Origin: CAJCIT01 sp963771305
Lineage (GTDB): Bacteria > Acidobacteriota > Terriglobia > Bryobacterales > Bryobacteraceae
Assembly: GCA_963771305.1 (NCBI GenBank)
Contig: CAVYTS010000014.1
Location: 1-64,000 of the forward strand
DNA length: 64,000 bases
Reading direction: 5' to 3'
Shown here: positions 8,570-16,734 of the stretch, in pieces
Layout: every line of letters begins with the position of its first letter
Position numbering within the stretch: position 1 is the stretch's first letter
Notes under the pieces: generated by a model
Seen by the model: the letters and a program-made list of their open reading frames with translations, nothing else
What the model was told of the DNA's origin: nothing
The model's database searches: none
Made by a program: the position numbers and the translations under genes

Positions 8570-9234
8570 CTGCGTAAACTACGTTCCCCTCTGTGTAAGT
8601 TGCTGATAATTGGTGGTCGCAAGTACCTAGGATGGCGTGTGGTGGCAGGGTGTTTCCGGCTCTTGTTAGGTCCATGTTAGGTTTTGGCGGCTTCCGAGCG
8701 GTGTTGGCTTGCCGTCTGAGCATTGGATAAGGCCAACGTAAGATTCTCTTTCATGTGAGTTTCTCGATTTTGCCGCTTAAATCCAGGGACGATTGCGCAC
8801 GCTTTCGATTCGGTATCTTCGATCCGACCAGATCAATAGCGGTGCGTGTGCTGGTGCCGTACAAGGCTCCCGCGAGGCTGAGCGATAGAAACCAAAGCTG
8901 CTTCAGACGAGTAGTCGGGCGATCAGAGCGGGGGAATCTCCGGTCGTTCTTTGCTGCAAGGAATTGTTCTGCATAGTGCGAGAGGCATCGAGCCAGCCTG
9001 CATCGACTAGCGGCCAATTGCTCGGCATCCGGAGGAATGTTGATGGATGTCTCAATAGCGTCGCCATGTGGCCAGTTTGGTACTTCAAGATCAAAGTACT
9101 GCGGAGGGTTTTGTTTGGCGTTCTCCGGATATGCCGTGCGACCTCCTACGATCTCCCGCCCTGCTCTTCTAAATTGGACGTCGCCGTTGTCATCCTTTCG
9201 AGCCTGTGGCAGCTCGCTGCGGCGGCCGCTGACG
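8570..9234. other. No recognisable gene
   Basis: This stretch separates the truncated primase from an IS remnant. A minus-strand frame at 8751-9242 (163 codons) is open but shows no motif and runs antisense into the IS remnant, so I do not call it a gene. The stretch may be scrambled mobile DNA. Confidence 0.5.
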
Positions 9235-9396
9235 CAATTCACAGAACATTATCATGCCGAACGGAATCATCAAGGGAAAAGCAACCTCCTGCTGTTCCCT
9301 TCCGCCGAGCCGCGGACGAGCTGACGCCGATCCTCCATCGGCTGCCGAGAGCGTCTCGGCGGCCTCCTCAAGTATTACTACCGGCGGGCTGCATGA
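9235..9396 (+). pseudogene. C-terminal scrap of an integrase-core transposase
   Basis: The translation EHYHAERNHQGKSNLLLFP, followed after a one-base shift by RERLGGLLKYYYRRAA and a stop at 9394-9396, matches the end of the transposase at 56670-58995 (AHYHTERNHLGIGNLL; RLGGMLNYYDRVA). Only the last 50 or so codons remain. It ends 15 nt before the promoter motif of the next gene. Confidence 0.75.
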
Positions 9397-9411
9397 ATTT
9401 CTTGACCATTC

Positions 9412-9441
9412 GGGAATAAAGCGTCAAAAAGTCCGTTATAC
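9412..9441 (+). promoter_or_regulatory. ECF-type promoter (GGGAATA motif)
   Basis: GGGAATAAAGC, 14 nt, then TATA within CCGTTATAC. It has the same geometry as eight other sites in the window and lies about 30 nt before the beta-propeller gene's ATG. Confidence 0.65.
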
Positions 9442-9470
9442 ATGGTGAGACTCATCTCACGGAGGACTTT

Positions 9471-10988
9471 ATGCAGCACACTGGAGGGCCAACCCTAGCC
9501 ACCGCTTTAGCGGTCGCCGCTCTATCCGCGCTTACGCTCTCACCTGCCGCCGCCCAGACCCTGGGATGGCCCGGTCACGCCCGCGACGCGCAGCATACCG
9601 CCGTATCCTCCGTCGCCGCCCAACCGCTTTCTACGATTCATTGGCAAACCCCGGTCGACCTCAAGCCTCCCACAGGAGAGATCTTCATTCACTACGGTTC
9701 TCCGCTCGTCACTCCTGCGGGCACCGTCATTGTTCCGGTCAAGACCGGCATTGACACCTTCCGCCTCGAAGCACACAACCAGGCGACCGGAGCCGTGATC
9801 TGGACCCTGAAAACCGAATATCATGCTCCCTCTGCAGGTTTTCTGCCCAGCTTCAGCCCGGTTCTTTTCGACGGAAAACTCTATGTGCCAGCCGATGGCG
9901 GCAGGGTGCTGGTACGCGACACTCCCGACCAGGCCACCGGCAAACTTTCGCGCCTGGTGTTCTACGGCGCCAGCAATTTCACCGCCGACCCCACGGTCTA
10001 CAACGCCCATGTCCGGATCAACACCCCCATCACAGCCGATGCTGCGGGCAACCTCTATTTCGGATATGTGGTCGATGGGGCTACTCCCATCGGCCTGCAG
10101 AGCGGCCTGGCCAGGATTTCCGCCGCCGGCCAAGGATCCTTCGTCGCAGCCACTGCCGCAGCCGCGGACCCGCAAATTACCAAGGTCGATATGAGTTGCG
10201 CTCCGGCTCTGTCTAAGGATGGAAAAATCCTCTATGTCGGAGTGAACAGTATCGATTTTGGTTTTGGATATTTACTCGCTCTTAACAGCCAGACCTTGCA
10301 GACCATTGCCAAGGTCCGTCTTATTGACCCCAACACTGGACTCGACGCCGAAATCACCGACGAAAGCAGCGCCACACCCACGGTTGGCCCGGATGGCGAC
10401 GTGTATTTCGGCGTCCTCGAAAATCCGTTTCCAGGACACAACGACCGCGGCTGGCTGCTCCACTTCGACAGCACTCTCAGCCAGCTGAAAACTCCCGGCA
10501 GTTTTGGTTGGGATGACACGGCATCGATTGTCAGCGCGTCCCTGGTCCCTTCTTATTACGGAACTTCGAAGTATCTGGTGATGACCAAGTACAACAACTA
10601 CGCCGGCATCGGCACCGGCGATGGCATTAACAAAGTGGCGATCCTCGACCCTAACGCCACCGAGCCTGACCCTGTCTTCCCGTCCACACTGGTCATGAAC
10701 GAAGTGCTCACCATCAAGGCCGTCACACCTGACCCTAACTTCCCAAATTTCCCGGGCGCGGTTCGCGAGTGGTGCATTAATACCGCTGCTGTGGACCCTG
10801 TCACAAAATCCGTTCTCGTCAACAGTGAAGACGGCAAGCTTTATCGTTGGGATCTGACCGCCAACAGTCTTTCGCAAGTCGTCACTCTCAGCAGCGGCAT
10901 TGGAGAGGCTTACACTCCCACCGTGATCGGCACGGATGGCACCTCGTTCGCCATCAATGACGCCGTGTTGTTCGCCCTCGGCCTCTAA
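9471..10988 (+). CDS. Exported PQQ-like beta-propeller protein
   Basis: This 505-residue protein has a signal peptide (hydrophobic stretch to about residue 28, ending SPAAAQ). The remainder reads as a beta-propeller with recurring blades: 'SPLVTPAGTVIVPV', 'TPITADAAGNLYFGY', 'APALSKDGKILYVGV' and 'ATPTVGPDGDVYFGV'. This pattern is that of PQQ-like/quinoprotein-type WD propellers, but no PQQ ligand set or dehydrogenase domain is visible, so an enzymatic role is not supported. The start ATG follows CGGAGGAC. A GGGAATA-type ECF promoter lies directly upstream, placing it in the proposed regulon of exported proteins. Confidence 0.8.
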   Translation: MQHTGGPTLATALAVAALSALTLSPAAAQTLGWPGHARDAQHTAVSSVAAQPLSTIHWQTPVDLKPPTGEIFIHYGSPLVTPAGTVIVPVKTGIDTFRLEAHNQATGAVIWTLKTEYHAPSAGFLPSFSPVLFDGKLYVPADGGRVLVRDTPDQATGKLSRLVFYGASNFTADPTVYNAHVRINTPITADAAGNLYFGYVVDGATPIGLQSGLARISAAGQGSFVAATAAAADPQITKVDMSCAPALSKDGKILYVGVNSIDFGFGYLLALNSQTLQTIAKVRLIDPNTGLDAEITDESSATPTVGPDGDVYFGVLENPFPGHNDRGWLLHFDSTLSQLKTPGSFGWDDTASIVSASLVPSYYGTSKYLVMTKYNNYAGIGTGDGINKVAILDPNATEPDPVFPSTLVMNEVLTIKAVTPDPNFPNFPGAVREWCINTAAVDPVTKSVLVNSEDGKLYRWDLTANSLSQVVTLSSGIGEAYTPTVIGTDGTSFAINDAVLFALGL

Positions 10989-11043
10989 CCGTGGCTCTGT
11001 TGCAAAATAGATCCGATTCGGTTATCGGTGTTTCGACCGGCTT

Positions 11044-11450
11044 TTGCTGAACGGTCTCATTCAGCCGTTTCAGCAACCGGAGCGCGTGATCGGTTTCTTC
11101 AACTCGTATCGCCAGTTATACCCCGTGAGCTGGGACATATTGCGCGAAATCGCCAGCCAATTCCAGAACTGGGCTGTGAGCCGTGCAGAAAAGTGGGACG
11201 CACCGATTCTCGAAGCGCCGGAAGACAGCCGCGACAAGTTCCTGGATCCTACTTCCGGCAGGCGAAGCCGAACCAAGTGGTGGCGGTTGTGAAAGGCCGC
11301 GAGCTCGCCCGCATTATGATTGCCATCGGCGACAAGAAGGAGAATCGCTGGCATCTACAAATCGCTCAGCGCTGGGTGGTGCAGTACAACTTCTATATAA
11401 ACGACGAGCACTGGGGTCGCATGTTCGTCTGCGTATGTCCGTACTTGGGG
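11044..11450 (+). pseudogene. Fragment of an unrecognised conserved protein, frameshifted
   Basis: Two frames give a continuous-looking protein: IQPFQQPERVIGFFNSYRQL...WDILREIASQFQNWA from 11044, then after a shift near 11250 YFRQAKPNQVVAVVKGRELA...WHLQIAQRWVVQYNFYIND...MFVCVCPYL. The coherence across the shift indicates a real former gene, but I cannot name the family. The plus-strand bases 10992-11005 (GGCTCTGTTGCAAA) resemble an IS6-type terminal repeat, hinting at mobile DNA. No start or end is assigned with confidence; 11451-11693 shows nothing else. Confidence 0.5.
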
Positions 11451-11693
11451 CCCGAGCAGGCTGGACCCCAGTTCCTTCAGTACGTACCGCCGGACGTTCC
11501 CAAGCCGCTTCCGAAAGGCTGGTATGGCCACCTTCACAACGTGCATCTGCTGCGGCGTCGGCGTTTTAATGGAGCCGTGGCTGCGGTGGTCGGAGTGCTG
11601 GCGGAGGGTTTCTGTCTCCCGTTGCAGTTTACTCGATGCTGAGGTCAGGGAAGCTGGCTAGCGACGTTTGAACATCTGGATCCGTCATGGCGA

Positions 11694-12272
11694 TCAGGAA
11701 CTCGGCGCCCACACTGCTTGGAGATGCAACCGCATCGCCGCGCGCGCGCGAAAGAGCCTCGTCTTTGTGACTGGCACTGTGAGGCCGAGCCTCTGAGCCG
11801 CTTCTTTCAGAGGCAGGCCGGATATAGCGCACAAACTGTATACCTCTCGTAAGTTGCTGGGAAGCTTGGGAACCGCATGAGAGTGGGCTGAAGCAATCTC
11901 CTGGTGCCAGGTGGACTCCTCGGGGCTGGGCACGGACGAGATGAGACAATCTAACTCTCGGTCCCTGTCGGGATTCTCCGCATGGACCCAGGTCGCCCGC
12001 CGCCAAGCCCCCCTGACCCTCTCGAGGCAGCAATTCACCACGATGCGCGTGATCCACGACTTGAAGCTAGAATCCCCGCGAAAATCGTGGAGGTGCTGGA
12101 AGGCGGAACAATACGCGTCCTGAACCGCGTCCTGCGAATCCTCGTGTGAGCGCAAAATGCGCCGCGCCATACGGAAAGACGAAGCGTAGTGGCGTCTGAA
12201 TAATTCGGCGATCGCCGCCTGGTCGTCCCGCTTGCCGCGAGCAATCAAGTCGATATCGGGCACTTCCTGCAT
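11694..12272 (-). CDS. ECF sigma factor, candidate master of the GGGAATA regulon
   Basis: This 192-residue ECF sigma factor has region 2 at about 18-90 (LFRRHYASSFRMARRIL; SQDAVQDAYCSAFQHLHDFR) and region 4 at about 130-185 (LPSNLREVYSLCAISGLPLK, then VTKTRLFRARAAMRLHL). Region 4 is a little unusual, with VPVTKTR in place of the common VGTVMSR. No anti-sigma gene adjoins it. The ATG at 12272 is preceded by AGGAG. A GGGAATA-type promoter at 12293-12321 on the same strand sits just upstream, so the gene is a plausible member, and perhaps the driver, of the regulon; autoregulation is inferred. Confidence 0.9.
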   Translation of the reverse strand: MQEVPDIDLIARGKRDDQAAIAELFRRHYASSFRMARRILRSHEDSQDAVQDAYCSAFQHLHDFRGDSSFKSWITRIVVNCCLERVRGAWRRATWVHAENPDRDRELDCLISSVPSPEESTWHQEIASAHSHAVPKLPSNLREVYSLCAISGLPLKEAAQRLGLTVPVTKTRLFRARAAMRLHLQAVWAPSS

Positions 12273-12292
12273 GACATATGTCTCCTGATTTA

Positions 12293-12321
12293 CTTACGCT
12301 CGCGGACCCAAAGATATTCCC
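12293..12321 (-). promoter_or_regulatory. ECF-type promoter (GGGAATA motif)
   Basis: Minus strand: GGGAATATCTT, 14 nt, TAAGT (-10 GCGTAA). It lies 20-50 nt before the sigma gene ATG. Confidence 0.65.
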
Positions 12322-12442
12322 AGGGGACATCAGCGAACCCCCTGGGCCTAGAACGGAACATGTCTCGCGTTCGCGGAGATCTCGAAGCCTGACTTTGAGC
12401 CAGTAGAATAGGTCGCGGTAAGTGACCAACCTTATTGGGCCC

Positions 12443-12471
12443 GGGAATATTTCGCCCGATCGCGAGGTATA
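12443..12471 (+). promoter_or_regulatory. ECF-type promoter (GGGAATA motif)
   Basis: GGGAATATTTC, 14 nt, TATAG (-10 AGGTATA). It faces away from the sigma gene, toward the DksA-like gene at 12755. That would give a leader of about 280 nt, or it may drive a small RNA. The 12472-12754 stretch has no clear gene. Confidence 0.55.
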
Positions 12472-12754
12472 GCAAGTTGACGGGCCGCGCGCAGCCACTT
12501 AATCGCAACACGCCACCGGTCCTCCTGCCAACACAAGAGGCGAAGGTGAAAGGTAGCGTCGTGAAAAGCGCTGAGTATCTTAGAGAGTCCTGCGCGCAGC
12601 GTCCAGGGTCGAGTCAGGGGATCAGCCGAGTCCTCAGATCACTTAATTCAGGTTAGGCAGACGTTCGTGGGCGTAGTTGTGAGTTCCCATTATGTGCCCA
12701 ATTCAAACCGATGGGGCCAAAACCAGCAGTGGCAAGCCGTTTGAGGAGCAAGAC

Positions 12755-13141
12755 ATGTCCGTAACTAATTCAGATGATCTTCGGAAAGCGCTTGAAGAAA
12801 AGCGCAATGAACTCTTGTCAGGTACTTTCAACCGGGATGAAATTATGATTGAGCAGGCTGCAGAAGAGTTCGAAAGACTGCAGCACCAGCTAAACCGCGA
12901 AGTCGCTATTCGCAACCTCGACCGCGCGTCGAAACTTATGAAGGACGTCCAAGCGGCGATAGCTCGATTGAGAGACTGTACGTTTGGTGTGTGTTTGCAT
13001 TGTGAAGAGCCGATATCCCAGAAGCGGCTAAGGGCTATCCCCTGGGCCGCGTACTGCATTGCCTGTCAGGAGCGACTAGACCGCCAGCGTCTGAGAAGTG
13101 AGGTTGCAGACGACGGAGGCGGAATTGATGTAGCCGCGTAA
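12755..13141 (+). CDS. DksA/TraR-type C4 zinc-finger protein
   Basis: This 128-residue protein has an N-terminal helical half (a coiled-coil, about 5-70) and a C4 zinc finger with C80-x2-C83 and C101-x2-C104 (FGVCLHCEEPIS; YCIACQER). DksA/TraR proteins bind the RNA polymerase secondary channel and modulate transcription; short versions such as this often accompany stress regulons. The acidic coiled-coil tip of true DksA cannot be confirmed. I chose the ATG at 12755, preceded by GAGGAG. It is a close paralogue of the protein at 26698-27084, with identical length and cysteine positions. Confidence 0.85.
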   Translation: MSVTNSDDLRKALEEKRNELLSGTFNRDEIMIEQAAEEFERLQHQLNREVAIRNLDRASKLMKDVQAAIARLRDCTFGVCLHCEEPISQKRLRAIPWAAYCIACQERLDRQRLRSEVADDGGGIDVAA

Positions 13142-13915
13142 GAAGGCTCTTACCAGGTCTCGGCGCTTGGGGAGAACGTTTGGAAGAGACGGTTCTGCCA
13201 GCTTGGCGGATCGACCGAAGAGTAAGCCGGGCTCTCGGCGGGTGCCATTAGAAACGTGAGTGGGCCGCATCAGCGAAGACGGCAGCAGCTCACGATTCCC
13301 ATCCGCGTTAGTGGGGCAGCACCGTCAACGTTCACGGGCAATTGAATGCCTGCATTTCCATTCGTTTCGGCCCTCACATGGTGGGGCAGTTCGCGGCGGC
13401 GTAAGGCCGAACGCAGGGCTCAAGGCACGCCGTGGAGAGGGCGGAGCTACGAACCCGGAGAAAGCCAGGATCAGGTTTCATCTCGCTCCAGCCCTCCCTT
13501 GACCTCTTGTCCCAACCGCGAGACTCCCCTTTTCGACCGCGTCGCCGACGTACCGTCAATCCTCAGGCCAACAGAAGGCAAATCGGCTTGACTGGACAGA
13601 TCGTGTGAATAGAGCCGGACAAGTTAACTTGTCTACGACAGCTTGAGCCGCATACCGCAATTAGCCTGCTTGAATTGAGAATCTCCGCAGGGGAATCAAC
13701 GGGAATGATTTTAGTGTCTGCCCGCGATTATCTCGCACCTCAAATGCCCTGTCCGCCACGTGCCCCGGCAACGCTTCGATGGCAGTTTTGCGACCAGAAC
13801 AAGCATGAAGGGGGCAAGACGGGTCGCTAGACCTTTTCCTGCGTCAATCTTTCTTTCGTTTACAGCTCCCGTTCAAAGCTCCACACCCTCCTAACGGTGC
13901 GCACTCAGCGGCCAG
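13142..13915. other. No recognisable gene (about 770 bp)
   Basis: Short frames exist here but show no protein motif, ribosome-binding site or homology that I recognise. I see no tRNA or clear terminator. Confidence 0.5.
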
Positions 13916-14485
13916 CTATTCTAAGAGCCACGTCCGCGGCATTCCATTCTCTCCGCCGACCTCTGGTTTGCCATTCGTTAGATCGGTTACGGATTGGCGA
14001 AGGCGAGCACGAGCGCGCGATAAAGTGGACATCACCGTACCTGTGGGCAACTCCAAAACGGTCGAAATCTCCTTATAGGACATTCCCTCCAGTTCACGGA
14101 GAATAAGCACTTCACGAGAGCGCGTAGGTAGCATCTCAACTGCTCTGCGGAGCAGTGCCTCGCTGTCTTTCTGAATAAGGACTTCTTCTTGGTTTGCTAA
14201 CCACGGATCGCGCGTGACTAGGTCCTCGTCGAAATCTATGAACCGCCGTTCCGGATTCTGCCGGCGCCAAGTGTAAAAAACGTTCCGCACGATCTTTAGC
14301 AGCCAAGGACGCGTATCGCCGCTTTGAAGGCGATGATAAAACTTGAACGCGCGCAAATACGCTTCTTGCACAATGTCTTCCGCATCCTGGTCATTGCGAG
14401 TCAACCACCTCGCAAGGTTGAACGCACTATTCAGGTGCGGTAAGGCATTCTGCTCAAAGTCCCGGAGACAACTGTGTTCTAACAT
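13916..14485 (-). CDS. ECF sigma factor, divergent from a winged-helix/TPR regulator
   Basis: This 189-residue ECF sigma factor has region 2 at about 15-80 (FNLARWLTRNDQDAEDIVQE, AYLRAFKFYHRL, WLLKIVRNVFYTW) and region 4 at about 115-165 (LPTRSREVLILRELEGMSYK, EISTVLELPTGTVMSTLSRA). It belongs to the same subgroup as the sigma factors at 30803 and 37275. It has no adjacent anti-sigma gene. The 218-bp gap to the plus-strand gene at 14704 must hold promoters for both. The same divergent arrangement recurs at 35166-38003. Confidence 0.9.
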   Translation of the reverse strand: MLEHSCLRDFEQNALPHLNSAFNLARWLTRNDQDAEDIVQEAYLRAFKFYHRLQSGDTRPWLLKIVRNVFYTWRRQNPERRFIDFDEDLVTRDPWLANQEEVLIQKDSEALLRRAVEMLPTRSREVLILRELEGMSYKEISTVLELPTGTVMSTLSRARARLRQSVTDLTNGKPEVGGENGMPRTWLLE

Positions 14486-14703
14486 ACGAGCGTCCTCTGT
14501 AACGGGTAGCGTCCTGGCGTGTTTCGAGTTTCGGCTCTTACCGCGATCACCACAATGGACCGCTCGTCCTCAGTTGCTGGAGACTTTGCCTCCCCGGGCA
14601 ACTGCCACTCAATAGGGGAGTTATCACGGATCTCCCCGGTGCGATTTGTGGCACGTCAGCCCAGTGATAACGGTGCTAGACTGTTATTCCAGTTCGCAAT
14701 TCC

Positions 14704-16623
14704 ATGGAAGGATCTCGTCATCCTCTCAAGAGAGTCGTGTTTGAACCTTATGAGGTCGATTTCCAAACGGGTGAGCTACGGAAACGTGGAATCCGAATCA
14801 GACTTCAAGCGCAGCCATTTCGGCTGTTGGAAGTTTTGCTTGAGCACCGAGGCGCCGTAGTTACCCGAGAGGAGCTTAAAGGTAAGCTCTGGCCGACGGA
14901 TACTTTCGGGGACTTTGATCACGGACTCAATAAAGCGATCAACAAGATTCGCGAGGCACTGGCCGACTCGGCCCTGCATCCCCGCTATGTCGAGACGGTT
15001 GCCCGGCTGGGCTATCGCTTCATTGCGGTCGTAGCCGTCGCGGATGAGCCTCTTGACTTGGCCGAACAGGTGATCGTGGGCGCACCTGAGGCAAAGGATG
15101 GCAATCAGGAACCTCCTGGAAGGCTGATTGCACCGCGAGTCGTACCGAAGACCTTTGCCTGGAAAATCGTCGCCGCATGCGTTGTCTTGCTTTTCGCGGC
15201 CTTTGCAGTCTGGAAACTTCAGCCGACAGCGCTCCGGTTATCCGATATTCGATCTCTTGCAGTACTTCCATTGGAAAATCTCTCCAGCGATGCCTCGCAG
15301 GAATATTTCGCCGATGGTATGACCGACGAACTGACCACTGCCTTGGGAACGATTAGCGGATTGCGTGTGATCTCCCGCAGTTCGGTCATGCTGTACAAGC
15401 GTGTGCACAAGCCCTTACCCCAGATTGCGCGTGAGTTGCAAGTCGATGCGGTGGTGGAAGGTACGGTCCTCCGTTCCGGGGAGCGGGTTCGCATCACCGC
15501 ACAGTTGATTCGAGCCACCACCGACGAGCACCTTTGGGGCGAGAGCTACGAGGGTGATCTGCGCGACACGCTGCAACTCCAGGACAAGGTAGCTCGTGCG
15601 ATAGCCGATCGTATTCGTGTCAGGGTGACCTCACAGGAGCAAGCTTTGCTGGGACACGCTAAGCTCGTGAATCCGGACGCTCACGATGCCTACCTGAGGG
15701 GACGGTATTTCTGGAATAAGCGAACCGAGCCGGGCCTGAAGAAAGCGATTGATTACTTTGACCAGGCAATCGCAAAAGATTCGAGATATGCACCGGCCTA
15801 CAGCGGCCTGGCTGATTCATACGCATTGCTGGGCGATTGGGAGTATGGCGCCCTCGCTCCAAAGGAAGCGTTCCCCAAAGCAGCAGCGGCGGCGGCAAAG
15901 GCCTTGGAGCTGGACGACAATTTGGCGGAAGCTCACGCATCGCGCGCGCTTTGCCTCAAATCGTTCGATTGGGATTGGAAGGCCGCCGAAAGAGAATTAT
16001 TGCGTGCGATCAGCCTTAATCCCAGCTACGCGACCGCTCACCAATGGTACGCCTGGAATTTAATGATCTTAGGCCGCAACAATGAAGGCATCAGCGAATT
16101 GAAGAAGGCGGAGGCGCTAGACCCGCTCTCCCTGATAATTAGTGCTGACGTCGCGGATGCGCTTGTCATCGCACATAGATATGACGAATCGATACGACAA
16201 AGCCAACGGACCATAGAGATGGACCCCAGCTTTGCAGTGGCGCATTACCAAATAGCCCAAGCGTTCGTTCAAACGCATAAATACAAGCAGGCCGCAACGG
16301 AGCTTCAAGAGGCTATCGAGCTCTCCCGAGGCAACCCAATCTGCACTTCATTATTGGCGTATGTATATGCGATATCAGGCAAGGAAAGGGAGGCCAGAAA
16401 CATATTAAATGACCTCAAGAATGGATCGAATCGTACCCAATCGAATGCCGTCAACATTGCCCTGATCTATGCAGGTCTCAATGAAAAGGATCAGGCCTTC
16501 GAGTGGCTGCAAAAAGCGTATGAAGAGCGATTCAATCCGTCGGCCCTCTTACGACCAGCTTTCGATGTGCTGCGTTCCGATCCACGCTTCAAAGATCTAT
16601 TACTGCGACTCGGCCTCTCATAA
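14704..16623 (+). CDS. Winged-helix/TolB-like/TPR transmembrane regulator
   Basis: This 639-residue protein has four parts. First is an OmpR-type winged-helix DNA-binding domain (about 10-107), containing LRLQAQPFRLLEVLL-type helices and KLWPTDTFGDFDHGLNKAIN. A transmembrane segment follows (about 151-171). Next is an extracytoplasmic domain (about 182-310; SLAVLPLENLSSDASQEYFA, DGMTDELTTAL) of the FlgO/TolB-like kind found in CadC-like sensors. Last is an array of TPR repeats (about 320-639). Membrane-anchored transcription control is inferred from the build. It pairs divergently with the ECF sigma gene at 13916. Its near-twin at 35166-37095 is frameshifted, so this copy is the intact one. 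Confidence 0.85.
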   Translation: MEGSRHPLKRVVFEPYEVDFQTGELRKRGIRIRLQAQPFRLLEVLLEHRGAVVTREELKGKLWPTDTFGDFDHGLNKAINKIREALADSALHPRYVETVARLGYRFIAVVAVADEPLDLAEQVIVGAPEAKDGNQEPPGRLIAPRVVPKTFAWKIVAACVVLLFAAFAVWKLQPTALRLSDIRSLAVLPLENLSSDASQEYFADGMTDELTTALGTISGLRVISRSSVMLYKRVHKPLPQIARELQVDAVVEGTVLRSGERVRITAQLIRATTDEHLWGESYEGDLRDTLQLQDKVARAIADRIRVRVTSQEQALLGHAKLVNPDAHDAYLRGRYFWNKRTEPGLKKAIDYFDQAIAKDSRYAPAYSGLADSYALLGDWEYGALAPKEAFPKAAAAAAKALELDDNLAEAHASRALCLKSFDWDWKAAERELLRAISLNPSYATAHQWYAWNLMILGRNNEGISELKKAEALDPLSLIISADVADALVIAHRYDESIRQSQRTIEMDPSFAVAHYQIAQAFVQTHKYKQAATELQEAIELSRGNPICTSLLAYVYAISGKEREARNILNDLKNGSNRTQSNAVNIALIYAGLNEKDQAFEWLQKAYEERFNPSALLRPAFDVLRSDPRFKDLLLRLGLS

Positions 16624-16734
16624 CGAACTACTTTTAGATTTCGTTCGAACTCGCTCATCGAAGTGGGCCTGCCGCATGGCGGAAACGCTAGGGTATCTGG
16701 CGTGAACTGGTGGGCCTGCGCGGCTTTCATGTCG

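Noticed and set aside
8751..9242. 163-codon minus-strand frame between primase relic and beta-propeller
   Set aside because: No motif or ribosome-binding site, and its 5' end is antisense to the IS remnant at 9235.
10992..11005. GGCTCTGTTGCAAA as an IS6-type terminal repeat
   Set aside because: The match is short and no matching right end or IS6 transposase was found, so it is kept only as a hint within the pseudogene entry.
13260..13591. Two overlapping plus-strand frames in the gap after the DksA-like gene
   Set aside because: They are low-complexity, have no start signal and no recognisable family.
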